A stretch of DNA of 64,000 nucleotides from Candidatus Auribacterota bacterium (lineage in GTDB: Bacteria > Auribacterota > Tritonobacteria > UBA1439). The stretch covers positions 1 to 64,000 of the forward strand of contig JAPLCX010000097.1 of NCBI GenBank assembly GCA_026392035.1, read 5' to 3'. The notes beneath the pieces were generated by a model. The model was not told the origin of the DNA. It ran no database searches and was given only the letters and a program-made list of their open reading frames with translations. A program made the translations under genes and the position numbers. Below are positions 1 through 8,321 of the stretch, piece by piece; within the stretch, counting starts at the first letter, position 1; the number at the start of each line of letters is the position of its first letter.

Positions 1-35
1 CGTGTTCTCATGTCTAGCCCAGGCATCATCTCCAC

Positions 36-68
36 CTCCTAACAAACGATATACCAGCTTGTTAGGAG
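36..68. repeat. 10-bp perfect inverted repeat (hairpin)
   Basis: CTCCTAACAA at 36-45 pairs perfectly with TTGTTAGGAG at 59-68 across a 13-nt loop. No T-run follows, so it is not a typical intrinsic terminator. It lies about 85 bp upstream of the promoter of the first gene and could be an operator, an attenuator or the end of a repeat cut by the window edge. Nothing else was recognised in bases 1-150. Confidence 0.5.
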
Positions 69-153
69 ATATGTCACCACATTTTCGAGTACCTTTTACT
101 TTTGAGTCAACGAATCCATTTGGAGTACTTTTATTATGAGGTAATGCGGGATA

Positions 154-182
154 TTGTCGAGCTCGGCTGATTCTTGTATAAT
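154..182 (+). promoter_or_regulatory. Sigma70-type promoter; transcript probably leaderless
   Basis: TTGTCG (154-159), a 17-bp spacer and TATAAT (177-182). The predicted start of transcription is at 189-190, the first base of the ATG at 190. No Shine-Dalgarno sequence precedes that ATG. The -10 is perfect and the -35 matches 4 of 6. Confidence 0.6.
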
Positions 183-189
183 AGTGTAT

Positions 190-1611
190 ATGCGCATCAT
201 GCTTGTGAACCAGCCCCTAATCCCCTCGGCAAGATATGGCCAGCTTGCTGCTGCGGGATCCTACTCGCCTCCTATGGGACTTTGTTCTCTTGCCGCTGTT
301 GTGAAACACCAAGGACATGAGGTTTCTATCGTTGATGCTCAGTCCCTCGGCCTCGATTATGAGGGAACGCTCCGGCATGTTGAGAAAAACAGGCCCTCAC
401 TGATCGGAATAACCGCTTTTACGTCAACCTTCCCCAGCGGCAAGAAACTCGCTGAGATGGTGTCATCTCGCGTTTCGCCAAGGCCGCTTATTGTTTTTGG
501 TGGCCCACATGTGACGGCTATGCCCGAGGATTCGATGCGGGAGTGCAATGCCATTGATATAGTGGCCATAGGAGAAGGGGAAGAGACCTTACGTGAGCTG
601 CTGGACGCCCTTGCACACAAGAGACACGTCTCATCCGTCAACGGCATAGCATTCCGCGACAATGGCACGATCAACACAACCCCAAAGAGGGAATTCATCC
701 GCGACCTCGACACCCTTCCATTCCCGGCGTGGCCCCTTCTCACCAATTTCCCGCGTGCATATAGCACGCAGCATTTCTCAATCGCGGCCGGGCCTTCCTC
801 GTCCATCATCACTTCACGTGGATGCCCAAAGCGGTGTATTTTCTGTGACCGCTCCGTTTTCGGGAGGCATGTTCGAGGGAACTCCGCTGGATACATAGTG
901 GAGATGATGGAATATCTTTACAATATTTTCGGCGTAAGAAGCTTTAATTTTGAAGATGATAGCTTCTTGGTTTTGCAGAAACGGCTGATTGAATACTGCG
1001 AGCTGGTAATAAAAAAGAACCTGCGTATCACCTGGGCGTGCCAAACGCCCGTAGATACGGTCTCGAAAGAACTCCTGCCCCTGATGAGGAGGGCTGGATG
1101 TGCGATGATAAACTTCGGAATAGAGTCTGGCAGCCAGAGGATACTGGACCGTATGCAAAAGGGAACAAGCGTCGAACAGATCGAGGAGGCGATCAGATTA
1201 ACTCATGAGAGCGGTATACTCACCCGCGGGCTCATGATTGTAGGTTTTTTCGGCGAAAACAAGGAAACGATGGATGAAACGCTCGCATTTTTAAAGTGTA
1301 GCAAACTCGATGATATAAGCTGGCACTATTTCACCCCATTACCCGGCAGCGAAGCGTGGGGACATACGAGAGAATACGGCGCGTTTACACCTCAATGGGA
1401 GAGGATGAACCTTTACCAGCCCACCTTTATTCCATCGGGGCTGACAGCCGAAGACCTGATATCATTTGTAAAGAAGTCGTACCGGCAATTCTATTTCAGG
1501 CCATCTGTTGTGTCGTCATACCTAAAACGGCTCAGAAGCGTGGGCCAGTTTCGACAGATTTTGAAGGGCACGAGTGCGCTTTTTTCGTACGTCGTGAGAA
1601 GAAGGGACTGA
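190..1611 (+). CDS. B12-binding domain radical SAM protein
   Basis: The product has 473 aa. A Rossmann-like cobalamin-binding N-terminal domain (about residues 1-135, with GGPH and GEGEE segments) precedes a radical SAM barrel with the 4Fe-4S motif CxxxCxxC at C212, C216 and C219. A conserved GIESGSQ stretch follows, and then the C-terminal FYFRP motif shared by nine rSAM proteins in this window. The start at 190 is preferred to the TTG at 154 because it aligns with family starts and the promoter overlaps the longer form. It is the closest sister of the gene at 6132-7550: the cysteine positions are identical and both have an RYGxLAxAG N-terminus. The family contains methylases and cyclases (BchE, HpnP, GrsA types). 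The substrate is unknown, and context suggests a glycan or lipid. The stop overlaps the ATG of the following pseudogene (TGATG). Confidence 0.93.
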   Translation: MRIMLVNQPLIPSARYGQLAAAGSYSPPMGLCSLAAVVKHQGHEVSIVDAQSLGLDYEGTLRHVEKNRPSLIGITAFTSTFPSGKKLAEMVSSRVSPRPLIVFGGPHVTAMPEDSMRECNAIDIVAIGEGEETLRELLDALAHKRHVSSVNGIAFRDNGTINTTPKREFIRDLDTLPFPAWPLLTNFPRAYSTQHFSIAAGPSSSIITSRGCPKRCIFCDRSVFGRHVRGNSAGYIVEMMEYLYNIFGVRSFNFEDDSFLVLQKRLIEYCELVIKKNLRITWACQTPVDTVSKELLPLMRRAGCAMINFGIESGSQRILDRMQKGTSVEQIEEAIRLTHESGILTRGLMIVGFFGENKETMDETLAFLKCSKLDDISWHYFTPLPGSEAWGHTREYGAFTPQWERMNLYQPTFIPSGLTAEDLISFVKKSYRQFYFRPSVVSSYLKRLRSVGQFRQILKGTSALFSYVVRRRD

Positions 1612-2041
1612 TGAAACAAAGCGCGCTCCTCCCGAACCCGCCCGGCAAATGCCTGTATGTCAGGGATTATTTCTATTCAAAAATATCGAAAACAGGTTAA
1701 CTCCACTATCCTGTCGAGCTACTGGTTTTGAGCGGAACTTTATCGGCTGCCGGCTATAACGTCTACGTAATGACGCTCATGCGAGGCGCATCGGCGCGGA
1801 AGAAATACCCATGTGGTATGCGCCCGAATTCGGTGTCCGGAGGAAGTGCTACTTCTGCTGGAACAGCAGCTTTATCTATCCCAACGGCGATGTCTGCCCC
1901 TGTGAGTCTTTTTACTACAAGCTCGGCAATGTGAACGAAAGCACTTTTTTAGATATATGGCATAGCGAAAAGTATCGTCGGTTCAGGAATGTACTCAAAA
2001 GGTCGATTCTCCCCGCCTGCGCCCGATGCTGTAAGTTGTAG
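1611..2041 (+). pseudogene. Decayed B12-binding radical SAM/SPASM gene
   Basis: An ATG at 1611 opens a typical B12-rSAM N-terminus (PNPPGKCLYVRDYFYSK) that is cut by TAA at 1698-1700. The same frame then continues as LHYPVELLVLSGTLSAAG, clearly homologous sequence, to about 1785. From about 1784 a different frame encodes only the end of a SPASM domain up to 2041, with CYFCW, CPCE, LGNV, IWHSEKYR and PACARCC. The central B12-linker and radical SAM barrel, several hundred codons, are absent. The remnant therefore shows one nonsense codon, one frameshift and a large internal deletion. It followed the gene at 190 in an operon. No intact SPASM-containing B12-rSAM remains in the window. The call rests on motif recognition, with good confidence that it is non-functional. 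Confidence 0.8.
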
Positions 2042-2107
2042 CCGTGTTTTTAGAGTCGTTATCCAGAACATGTCTCGTGTGCCATCGGATTTATAGTACA
2101 GGACAAA

Positions 2108-3979
2108 ATGACTAAGGGTAAATATATATTTTCGGAAAATCAGGTTTTGCTGATAGGGACTGCCCTCTTTGCATTGATCCGAATAATTGTGCTGTTGTTT
2201 TCCAGGAAGGTTTACATGGATGACGTCGAGGAATTGATTGTAGGCAACCTTGCAGCTGATATTCTTACAGGCGGCAAAATTTTGCCACTTCGGCAATACT
2301 TCGCTCATGGGTGGTTCTGGGCTGGACAATCTGCCACGGCCTTTATGACTATCGCAGCCTATTATGTTCTCGGCAGTTCGTATTTATCTCTTAAATTGAG
2401 TTTCTTGGTGCTGCAACTTATCACGTTTGTGTTGCTCTTTGTAGTTATGGATCGGTATATTAGTAGAAAAGCAGCTACACTCGCCTGTCTTCTTTATCTA
2501 TTTCCCTCGGCCACATTTATTTACTATCAACTCTGGGTAAATTCGTTTCACCAATGTATTATTACCTTTGTAGTTGCGATACTACTGATCTGGAGGAATG
2601 CTCAGATTTCTGTGCATCGAACGTCGCAGATGTTATGGGTCGTACTTCTAGGCTATCTCATGGGTCTTTCAACTCTTTTTTGGGGGAGCAATTTTATTGT
2701 GGCAGGTATAGTTGCAATGTTCTGCCTATGGGAGTGGAGAAGGGGCGGTGCGAGTCGGATTATAAAGAACTCTGCCTTGTTGTTGCTGGGATTCATTATA
2801 GGATATATTCCAGTATTATCTCGATTTTCTCAGGCACTGGCTCAGCTTAGTGCTGTAGGTTATGATCCAGGAAGAACTATCTCTCAGATTGTTAGAAGGT
2901 CGCTCATATTGGCAGGGCCGACATTATCTGCTGTTTATGAGCCATGGGTACCATGTAATATGCTCCTACATCAATTTGCCTATGCAGCAGGAATAATCGC
3001 CTACATATGGGTACTGTTTAGGCTGGTAGTGGATAATGAAAAAGGCAGATCTGCCATGCATCTGTTTGTTGCCATCTATCCCCCGATATATGTTCTTATT
3101 GTCGCTCTCTCCGCATTAAATGATGCCTATGGATTCAAGGAGTCACTCAATCCCTGCCCCTTTGGGCTGAGGTATTCAAACCCCTTGATTGCTATCTCTG
3201 TAATCGCAGAGTCGATAATGATATGTGATTTTACTGGATATAGAAATATTGTAGCGAAGACACTTGGGATTCTTATTCTTGTTGTTTTAATGTGTTTTGG
3301 TCTTTTTTCTTTATATAGCATTTTAGTTCCAGTAGAGAAGGGCTATGGTGCCAAGCAGCCTGGCTATTTTGCCCAGGAGATTGGGTGCTGTATTACTGAG
3401 CAATATCTGGACGACTGGTCTCGCTTCACCCCGCTAATGGAACGAGTCCTTGCTAAAAAAGAAACCACGTTGAGAAATGATATTGCTCGAGGAGCTGCTT
3501 GGCTCACCTGTCTTTATCGAATTACTGATGACAATTTTCATATATCCAATCCCAAAAAGTTTCAGGCATATATAAATATAGCGCAGAAACATGTCCCCGC
3601 TGGTCTGCAGCAATTGTTCAAAGAAGAAATTGGGGCTTTTGTCTTCTGTCATACAAATTACAATTTGAAACTATCTCTCGATAAGCTTGCGCAAGGTCTC
3701 AGTGAGAAGGATGCCGAACTGAGTTACATCGGGCTGGCGCGTATGCTGCCTGCCTGGACAACCGACCCTTCAAAATTGGAAGAGGCAATTCATACTATTC
3801 CACTGAAAAATAAGAATCATCTGGCATACGCTATTGGGCAATATTTCTCGGCCCTGCCTGATCAAGAGAGAACCGTGCGTAGCATAGCCGATAAAATCAC
3901 AGAGAGAGAATCATTCCTCGCAGGTAGCCGTGATCCCTTTGGCACGCGAATGTATTGGCCCCCGATTCATTGCCACTAG
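2108..3979 (+). CDS. Polytopic membrane protein, GT-C glycosyltransferase-like
   Basis: The product has 623 aa. About 10-11 hydrophobic segments fill residues 13-410, and a soluble tail of about 210 aa follows. The first extracytoplasmic loop carries an acidic cluster (D38, D39, E41, E42), the position where GT-C transferases hold their catalytic Asp/Glu. It is a clear paralogue of the protein at 62047-63819: both have a VEEL motif at residues 40-43, similar loops and a similar charged tail. The gene is visibly more AT-rich than its neighbours. The expected role is transfer of a sugar from a polyprenyl-phosphate donor on the outer membrane face; this is inferred from fold and context only. 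Confidence 0.85.
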   Translation: MTKGKYIFSENQVLLIGTALFALIRIIVLLFSRKVYMDDVEELIVGNLAADILTGGKILPLRQYFAHGWFWAGQSATAFMTIAAYYVLGSSYLSLKLSFLVLQLITFVLLFVVMDRYISRKAATLACLLYLFPSATFIYYQLWVNSFHQCIITFVVAILLIWRNAQISVHRTSQMLWVVLLGYLMGLSTLFWGSNFIVAGIVAMFCLWEWRRGGASRIIKNSALLLLGFIIGYIPVLSRFSQALAQLSAVGYDPGRTISQIVRRSLILAGPTLSAVYEPWVPCNMLLHQFAYAAGIIAYIWVLFRLVVDNEKGRSAMHLFVAIYPPIYVLIVALSALNDAYGFKESLNPCPFGLRYSNPLIAISVIAESIMICDFTGYRNIVAKTLGILILVVLMCFGLFSLYSILVPVEKGYGAKQPGYFAQEIGCCITEQYLDDWSRFTPLMERVLAKKETTLRNDIARGAAWLTCLYRITDDNFHISNPKKFQAYINIAQKHVPAGLQQLFKEEIGAFVFCHTNYNLKLSLDKLAQGLSEKDAELSYIGLARMLPAWTTDPSKLEEAIHTIPLKNKNHLAYAIGQYFSALPDQERTVRSIADKITERESFLAGSRDPFGTRMYWPPIHCH

Positions 3980-4003
3980 GACCACTGTAGGGGGTGGAGA
4001 ATA

Positions 4004-6121
4004 TTATAATAATTTGTATATTCTGATTCCCGGGCATCCTCTGGGAACAGATGCCCTTTCTCGTGATGAATACGCGAGGGAAAAATAGCGAGGGTCGTCA
4101 AGGTACCTCAAAATAGGCAATTCCTGATAGAGCGGATGAGTATACGCAGTTTCGTTGAGATGGATGTGCGTGATGCCGTGCATCTTCAAAATTCGCACCG
4201 CTTCATCGACGGATTTCGCCTGATACAGTTCCTTCGACTGGTACGAGTCGGCGGGAACAATCCTTCTCGGTATGATGTAGAATCGCGAGTCAAAAGAGAA
4301 GAGCACTGCATCCCGTGGCAGATTCTTTTCCATCCACTCACCCTCCGGCTGGAGCCACCGGGGATTGATATATTCGATGTAGTGGTAGCTCGGATCTTTG
4401 TGCGCTCTATCGATATGCCAGATGAGTGGGAACGCGATCTGCTGAAACACCTGGCCCATGAAGATAACCATCCCGACTGCGAGGAGGTTTTCCTTGATCC
4501 ATGTAGAGAGCCTCGCGGTGTTGAGGATGTAGCAGAGGATGACGACGACGATCAGGCCCGTCTGATAAAAGTCAAATATCGCTCCGTTAAGGAATCTGAG
4601 CCATGAGTGCCAGGAGGCTATGTCAGCAATCGGCCAGTAGTGATCGGTATCCAGGAGCAGTTCACTACGGCAGCTCACGATCTGCCACGCCATCAGAAGA
4701 ACAATGAGTGCCACGGTTTCAGAGATGCGCAACCCCCTGGTAAACATATCTCTCATCACGGAGCCTCCGAGAACTGCGGCGAGACAGAGGATTGGCAGCA
4801 GGAATTTTGACGAATCCCCCGCGCTGGGGGGATATCGAAGAATCAAAAGATAGGCAATATAATAGGCGAAGTATAACGCCACGATGAATAGTTCAAGGGG
4901 TGATTTCCACCATTTACTCCGAAAGAGGTACAGTATGAAGAACAGGGGCGCGAGAAAGCCCCAGTGCAGCAGGTCGAACCAGAGCGCGAATCCCTGCAAA
5001 CCCGGCAAATTAGTTGAATGCTGTATCGCCCATGCATCTATGTTCTTTCCTCCCAGTATGTCGGCGAGGGCGGGATATATAGGATTGCCGAAGAGTAGGA
5101 GATTCCGCGCCAGGTGGGGCAGGACAATGCAGAAGGCGGGCAAGCATATCTTGGTGAATCCTCGCACGCCTAGCCGCAGCGGAGTGACATCTTTTCTTCC
5201 AGACGGAATCATGCTCATCGCGAAGAGGGCGAACAGAAAAACCGCGGCGAAAAGTGCGCCAGGGTATTCAACCCAGTAGGCAAATCCGAGGTTAACGCCG
5301 ATGAGGTAAAGGCATCGCTCGTCACCGCTGAGATGAAAGCGTGCGAGAAAGTATATGGCGCCGAGGCAGAAGAAATTCATTACGATAGTAGAACTGGCGA
5401 AGACGCTGTAGAAAAGGAACATCTCCATCGAGAGACATATGATAACGGCGCTCAGGGCGCTTTCGCGGTCGTGAACCAGGCCGATTCGGGAGATTCGGTA
5501 GACGAGCGAACAGGAGAGAGCCGCGAAGATGAATGAAAACAGCTTGATCAGCCAGTAGTGGGGGTAGCCGAACAGGATATTTTCTATACCGTAGAGTATT
5601 GGAATGAATGACGGATAGGCATTGGCGAGTTCGGCACTGCTGAGGCTCACGTCGGTTGGCAGGTTCCCGCTACGGAGTATCTTTTCCGCGATTGGCAGAT
5701 GGTAGCTCCACACATCCCAGAAGTATATCGGGGCCATAATCTTATAGATAAAGAATACAATGAACGTGGATAGTATGAACACCGAACAGAGCCGCTGGTA
5801 AAAATGAGACTTGCGGGAAGGGAACTTCTCTTTCCTTCGGAGCGGGGAGGCCGGATAGCTACCAGAGCGAAAATAAAGAAGTAGTGTCATGAGAAGTGTG
5901 AGAGTAACGAGGCAGAGGAACAGCGAATTACGATTGAGAACGAGACTGACCCCCTGGTTAGCCGTAAAGAGGATCAGGGTGATGAGGGCGGCCCCCGAAG
6001 GGAATGAGAAGATGAAAAGCTCTCTCCTGTCTCTGAATTCTGCTCCCCTTCCGATGATACAGAGCAGGAAGAGGTACCCGGCCATGATGTCCATGGCGAA
6101 GAATAGAAAAAACAGAAGCAC
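4004..6121 (-). CDS. Polytopic GT-C-like glycosyltransferase with soluble C-terminal domain
   Basis: The product has 705 aa and starts at a GTG, chosen because an excellent Shine-Dalgarno run (AGGAGGAGG) lies just upstream. About 12-13 hydrophobic segments occupy residues 1-570. The first long loop contains FWDVWSYHLP (near residue 133), like the Dxx(x)xYH motif of GT39/ArnT-type enzymes. Residues from about 585 form a soluble domain with WMEKNLP and GITHIHLN stretches, common in uncharacterised bacterial GT-C proteins. It is the last gene of the reverse operon, 10 bp after the rSAM gene 6132-7550. It probably uses a lipid-linked sugar at the periplasmic face. Acceptor and donor are unknown. 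Confidence 0.86.
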   Translation of the reverse strand: MLLFFLFFAMDIMAGYLFLLCIIGRGAEFRDRRELFIFSFPSGAALITLILFTANQGVSLVLNRNSLFLCLVTLTLLMTLLLYFRSGSYPASPLRRKEKFPSRKSHFYQRLCSVFILSTFIVFFIYKIMAPIYFWDVWSYHLPIAEKILRSGNLPTDVSLSSAELANAYPSFIPILYGIENILFGYPHYWLIKLFSFIFAALSCSLVYRISRIGLVHDRESALSAVIICLSMEMFLFYSVFASSTIVMNFFCLGAIYFLARFHLSGDERCLYLIGVNLGFAYWVEYPGALFAAVFLFALFAMSMIPSGRKDVTPLRLGVRGFTKICLPAFCIVLPHLARNLLLFGNPIYPALADILGGKNIDAWAIQHSTNLPGLQGFALWFDLLHWGFLAPLFFILYLFRSKWWKSPLELFIVALYFAYYIAYLLILRYPPSAGDSSKFLLPILCLAAVLGGSVMRDMFTRGLRISETVALIVLLMAWQIVSCRSELLLDTDHYWPIADIASWHSWLRFLNGAIFDFYQTGLIVVVILCYILNTARLSTWIKENLLAVGMVIFMGQVFQQIAFPLIWHIDRAHKDPSYHYIEYINPRWLQPEGEWMEKNLPRDAVLFSFDSRFYIIPRRIVPADSYQSKELYQAKSVDEAVRILKMHGITHIHLNETAYTHPLYQELPILRYLDDPRYFSLAYSSRERASVPRGCPGIRIYKLL

Positions 6122-6131
6122 AGTCCTCCTC

Positions 6132-7550
6132 CTATGCCCGGCAAAGGTGTTTCATCAGGGCAAACGCTCCTCTGAGAAGAGCCACTAATTGTCGCCAGCT
6201 CCTGATTCTCCTCAGATATGATAGGATAATACGTGGTCTGAGGTAAAATCTCTTCAAAACATGCCGCGCGCACTGGTCGAGCTTCTCGACTGTAAAGCCC
6301 TCAGGGACGAATGTGGGGTGGAAGACGCTCATTTTGTTGAAATCCGCGATCACCCTACCGTAGCGCGGGGCCTCTTTCCAGATCGGTGCTCCAGGGAATA
6401 CGGTAAAGAATGTCACGCTGATGTCATCCAGAGGGATGCCTGTAACAAACTGCAATGTCCTCTCGATAGTTTCCGCTGTTTCCATCGGATGCCCCACCAT
6501 GAGAAATCCCTTTGTCTTCATTCCACAGTCACGGGCGCGGTGCACTGCATCTTCTATCTGCTCAAGTGTAATACCCTTCTTCTCGAAATCGAGAATCTCC
6601 TGGCAACCGGATTCAATGCCGATGAGTATCTGCCAGCAGCCCGCCCTCATCATGGCGTTGAGTGCCGGACGGTCGGGCATCATATCGGCCCGGGCCAGGC
6701 AGCTCCAGCTTATGGCGGGCGCCTCCCTGAGTAGCAGTTCCGTAAGCTTCTGCAGGCGGCGGCGGAAGATCATGAAATTATCGTCTTCAAAGAGAATCTC
6801 TCGGATGCCGAATCGGTGATAGAGCGTGCGGATCATGTCGATGATGTATTCAGCGCTGTGAGCCCTGCACACATTCTTAAAAACACCGGTATCACAGAAG
6901 ATGCAGCGGCCGGTGCAGCCGCGCGACGTGATGAGCGAGGTTGAGGGGGTATTCCGAACACTCTGTGGTGCAAGGTAGTAGTAGCGTGCGAGGGGAGGTA
7001 GGAGATCCCATGCGGGCAAGGGAAGAGCATCGAGTTCCTTGATGAACGGCCGCGGCGAGGCTTGACGCAGGAGATCTCCATCCCTTGATACGATTCCCTG
7101 TATCCTGCTCGTGTCCACATTATCTGCAAGGGCGGACACGAGCTCAGTGAGTGTGTGCTCGCCCTCGCCGACGACACCGTAATCAAAGCCGGGAAAGAGG
7201 TGCATCGTTTCCCGTGGTTGGGAAGTGAGGTGCACGCCACCTACAATTGTTGTGATGTTGGGGCGTTTCTCCTTCACTGCCGCGGCGATCGTGGCCGCGC
7301 GCTGTATCGAAAGAGTGACGGCGGTGCATGCGAGGATATCCGGTGCCAGAGATGCAATCTTCTCAATAGTCTCTCGCTCGCTGAGCCGCAGCGCCTCCGC
7401 ATCCAGGATACACACATCCCGTCCTTTTTCCCGCAACACGCTCGCGAGGTAGGTGAGACCGTGCGGGGGTTCCATCGCTCCTGCGGATGCCAGCGAGCCG
7501 TATCGTTCTTGAATGGTGAGCGGAGGATTCAGGAAAAGGATCTTGTTCAT
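6132..7550 (-). CDS. B12-binding domain radical SAM protein
   Basis: The product has 472 aa and is the sister of the gene at 190-1611. The B12-binding domain covers about residues 1-135, the cluster motif is C212/C216/C219 (RGCTGRCIFC), then come FEDDNF, GIESGCQ and the C-terminal FYLRP motif. Its start overlaps the stop of the upstream GT2 gene by 4 bp (ATGA), indicating translational coupling. It sits between a DPM1-like GT2 and a GT-C protein. Together with 190-1611/2108-3979 this places two related rSAM-plus-GT-C pairs in convergent orientation. The chemistry is not determinable from sequence; methylation or a skeletal change on a lipid-linked sugar is plausible. Confidence 0.93.
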   Translation of the reverse strand: MNKILFLNPPLTIQERYGSLASAGAMEPPHGLTYLASVLREKGRDVCILDAEALRLSERETIEKIASLAPDILACTAVTLSIQRAATIAAAVKEKRPNITTIVGGVHLTSQPRETMHLFPGFDYGVVGEGEHTLTELVSALADNVDTSRIQGIVSRDGDLLRQASPRPFIKELDALPLPAWDLLPPLARYYYLAPQSVRNTPSTSLITSRGCTGRCIFCDTGVFKNVCRAHSAEYIIDMIRTLYHRFGIREILFEDDNFMIFRRRLQKLTELLLREAPAISWSCLARADMMPDRPALNAMMRAGCWQILIGIESGCQEILDFEKKGITLEQIEDAVHRARDCGMKTKGFLMVGHPMETAETIERTLQFVTGIPLDDISVTFFTVFPGAPIWKEAPRYGRVIADFNKMSVFHPTFVPEGFTVEKLDQCARHVLKRFYLRPRIILSYLRRIRSWRQLVALLRGAFALMKHLCRA

Positions 7551-8296
7551 TCCGGAGGGAGAGTGTGCAGCGAGTGTGGTTCAACCTTGCTGCGCCTGAA
7601 AAGTTTTAGTCGGAACGCGATCATCTCTTTGAGGATCGCGAGAATTACCCACGGACCGGAGAGGGTCGATGTGCCTCTGGATCTCGGGAAATAGTCTATG
7701 CCAAATTGTGATACGCGATAACCCGCACGAATTGCCCGTATGATCAACTCAGCGTCGATGAGAGACCCATTGGATTCCAGTTCAATGGAGTCGAAAACCT
7801 GCCTTTTGATGAGCTTGAAGGAAAAGTTAATATCCCGGATGCGCACTCCGAAGAGGATTCTTATGAGAATATTGTACGCTGCCGAGTAAACGGTCCTGAG
7901 CACGCCTTCACTTGTTCGGTCGTGGCGGTAGGCGGTTACAATATCACAGTTGGTGAACTCCATGATCCTCATCGCCCTTTTAATTTCCTCCAGGTCGAAT
8001 GGTAAGTCCATGTCGCTGTAGATGACGATCTCCTTTTTCGCGCACGCAAAGCCTGTCCTCAGAGTGGTCCCCAGTTTGGAGTTTACCTTGTGATGCAGAA
8101 CCCTGATCCTGGAGCTTTCCCTGGCCATGCGATCCGCAATTTCACCACAGCCATCGGTACTCGCGTCATCAACGATGATGATCTCGTAGTCGTCCGTAAT
8201 TGTGTCCAGTGTGCGCGTGGCGAGGCTGACTGTTTTTTTCACATAGTCCCTCTCGTTAAACATTGGAAACACTATGGAGATGCTGTAGTGATTCAT
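7547..8296 (-). CDS. GT2 glycosyltransferase, polyprenyl-phosphate sugar transferase type
   Basis: The product has 249 aa with a GT-A fold: IVFPMFNE at the N-terminus, DDASTDG near residue 43, and a DMD triad (the DXD metal/nucleotide site) near residue 95. A DINFSFKLIKR segment follows, as in dolichol-phosphate mannosyltransferase-like enzymes. No C-terminal transmembrane pair is present, so it is of the soluble DPM1 type. It probably makes a polyprenyl-phosphate hexose used by a GT-C enzyme such as the product of 4004-6121 in the same operon. The start is 25 bp after the end of the preceding rSAM gene, and the stop overlaps the next start. Confidence 0.9.
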   Translation of the reverse strand: MNHYSISIVFPMFNERDYVKKTVSLATRTLDTITDDYEIIIVDDASTDGCGEIADRMARESSRIRVLHHKVNSKLGTTLRTGFACAKKEIVIYSDMDLPFDLEEIKRAMRIMEFTNCDIVTAYRHDRTSEGVLRTVYSAAYNILIRILFGVRIRDINFSFKLIKRQVFDSIELESNGSLIDAELIIRAIRAGYRVSQFGIDYFPRSRGTSTLSGPWVILAILKEMIAFRLKLFRRSKVEPHSLHTLPPE

Positions 8297-8321
8297 ATAC
8301 GTGCGAGTACTCCCTCTATAA

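Noticed and set aside
3980-4003. AT-rich stretch between convergent genes as a bidirectional terminator
   Set aside because: The possible GAATAT/ATATTC pairing reaches into the next gene and has no GC-rich stem.
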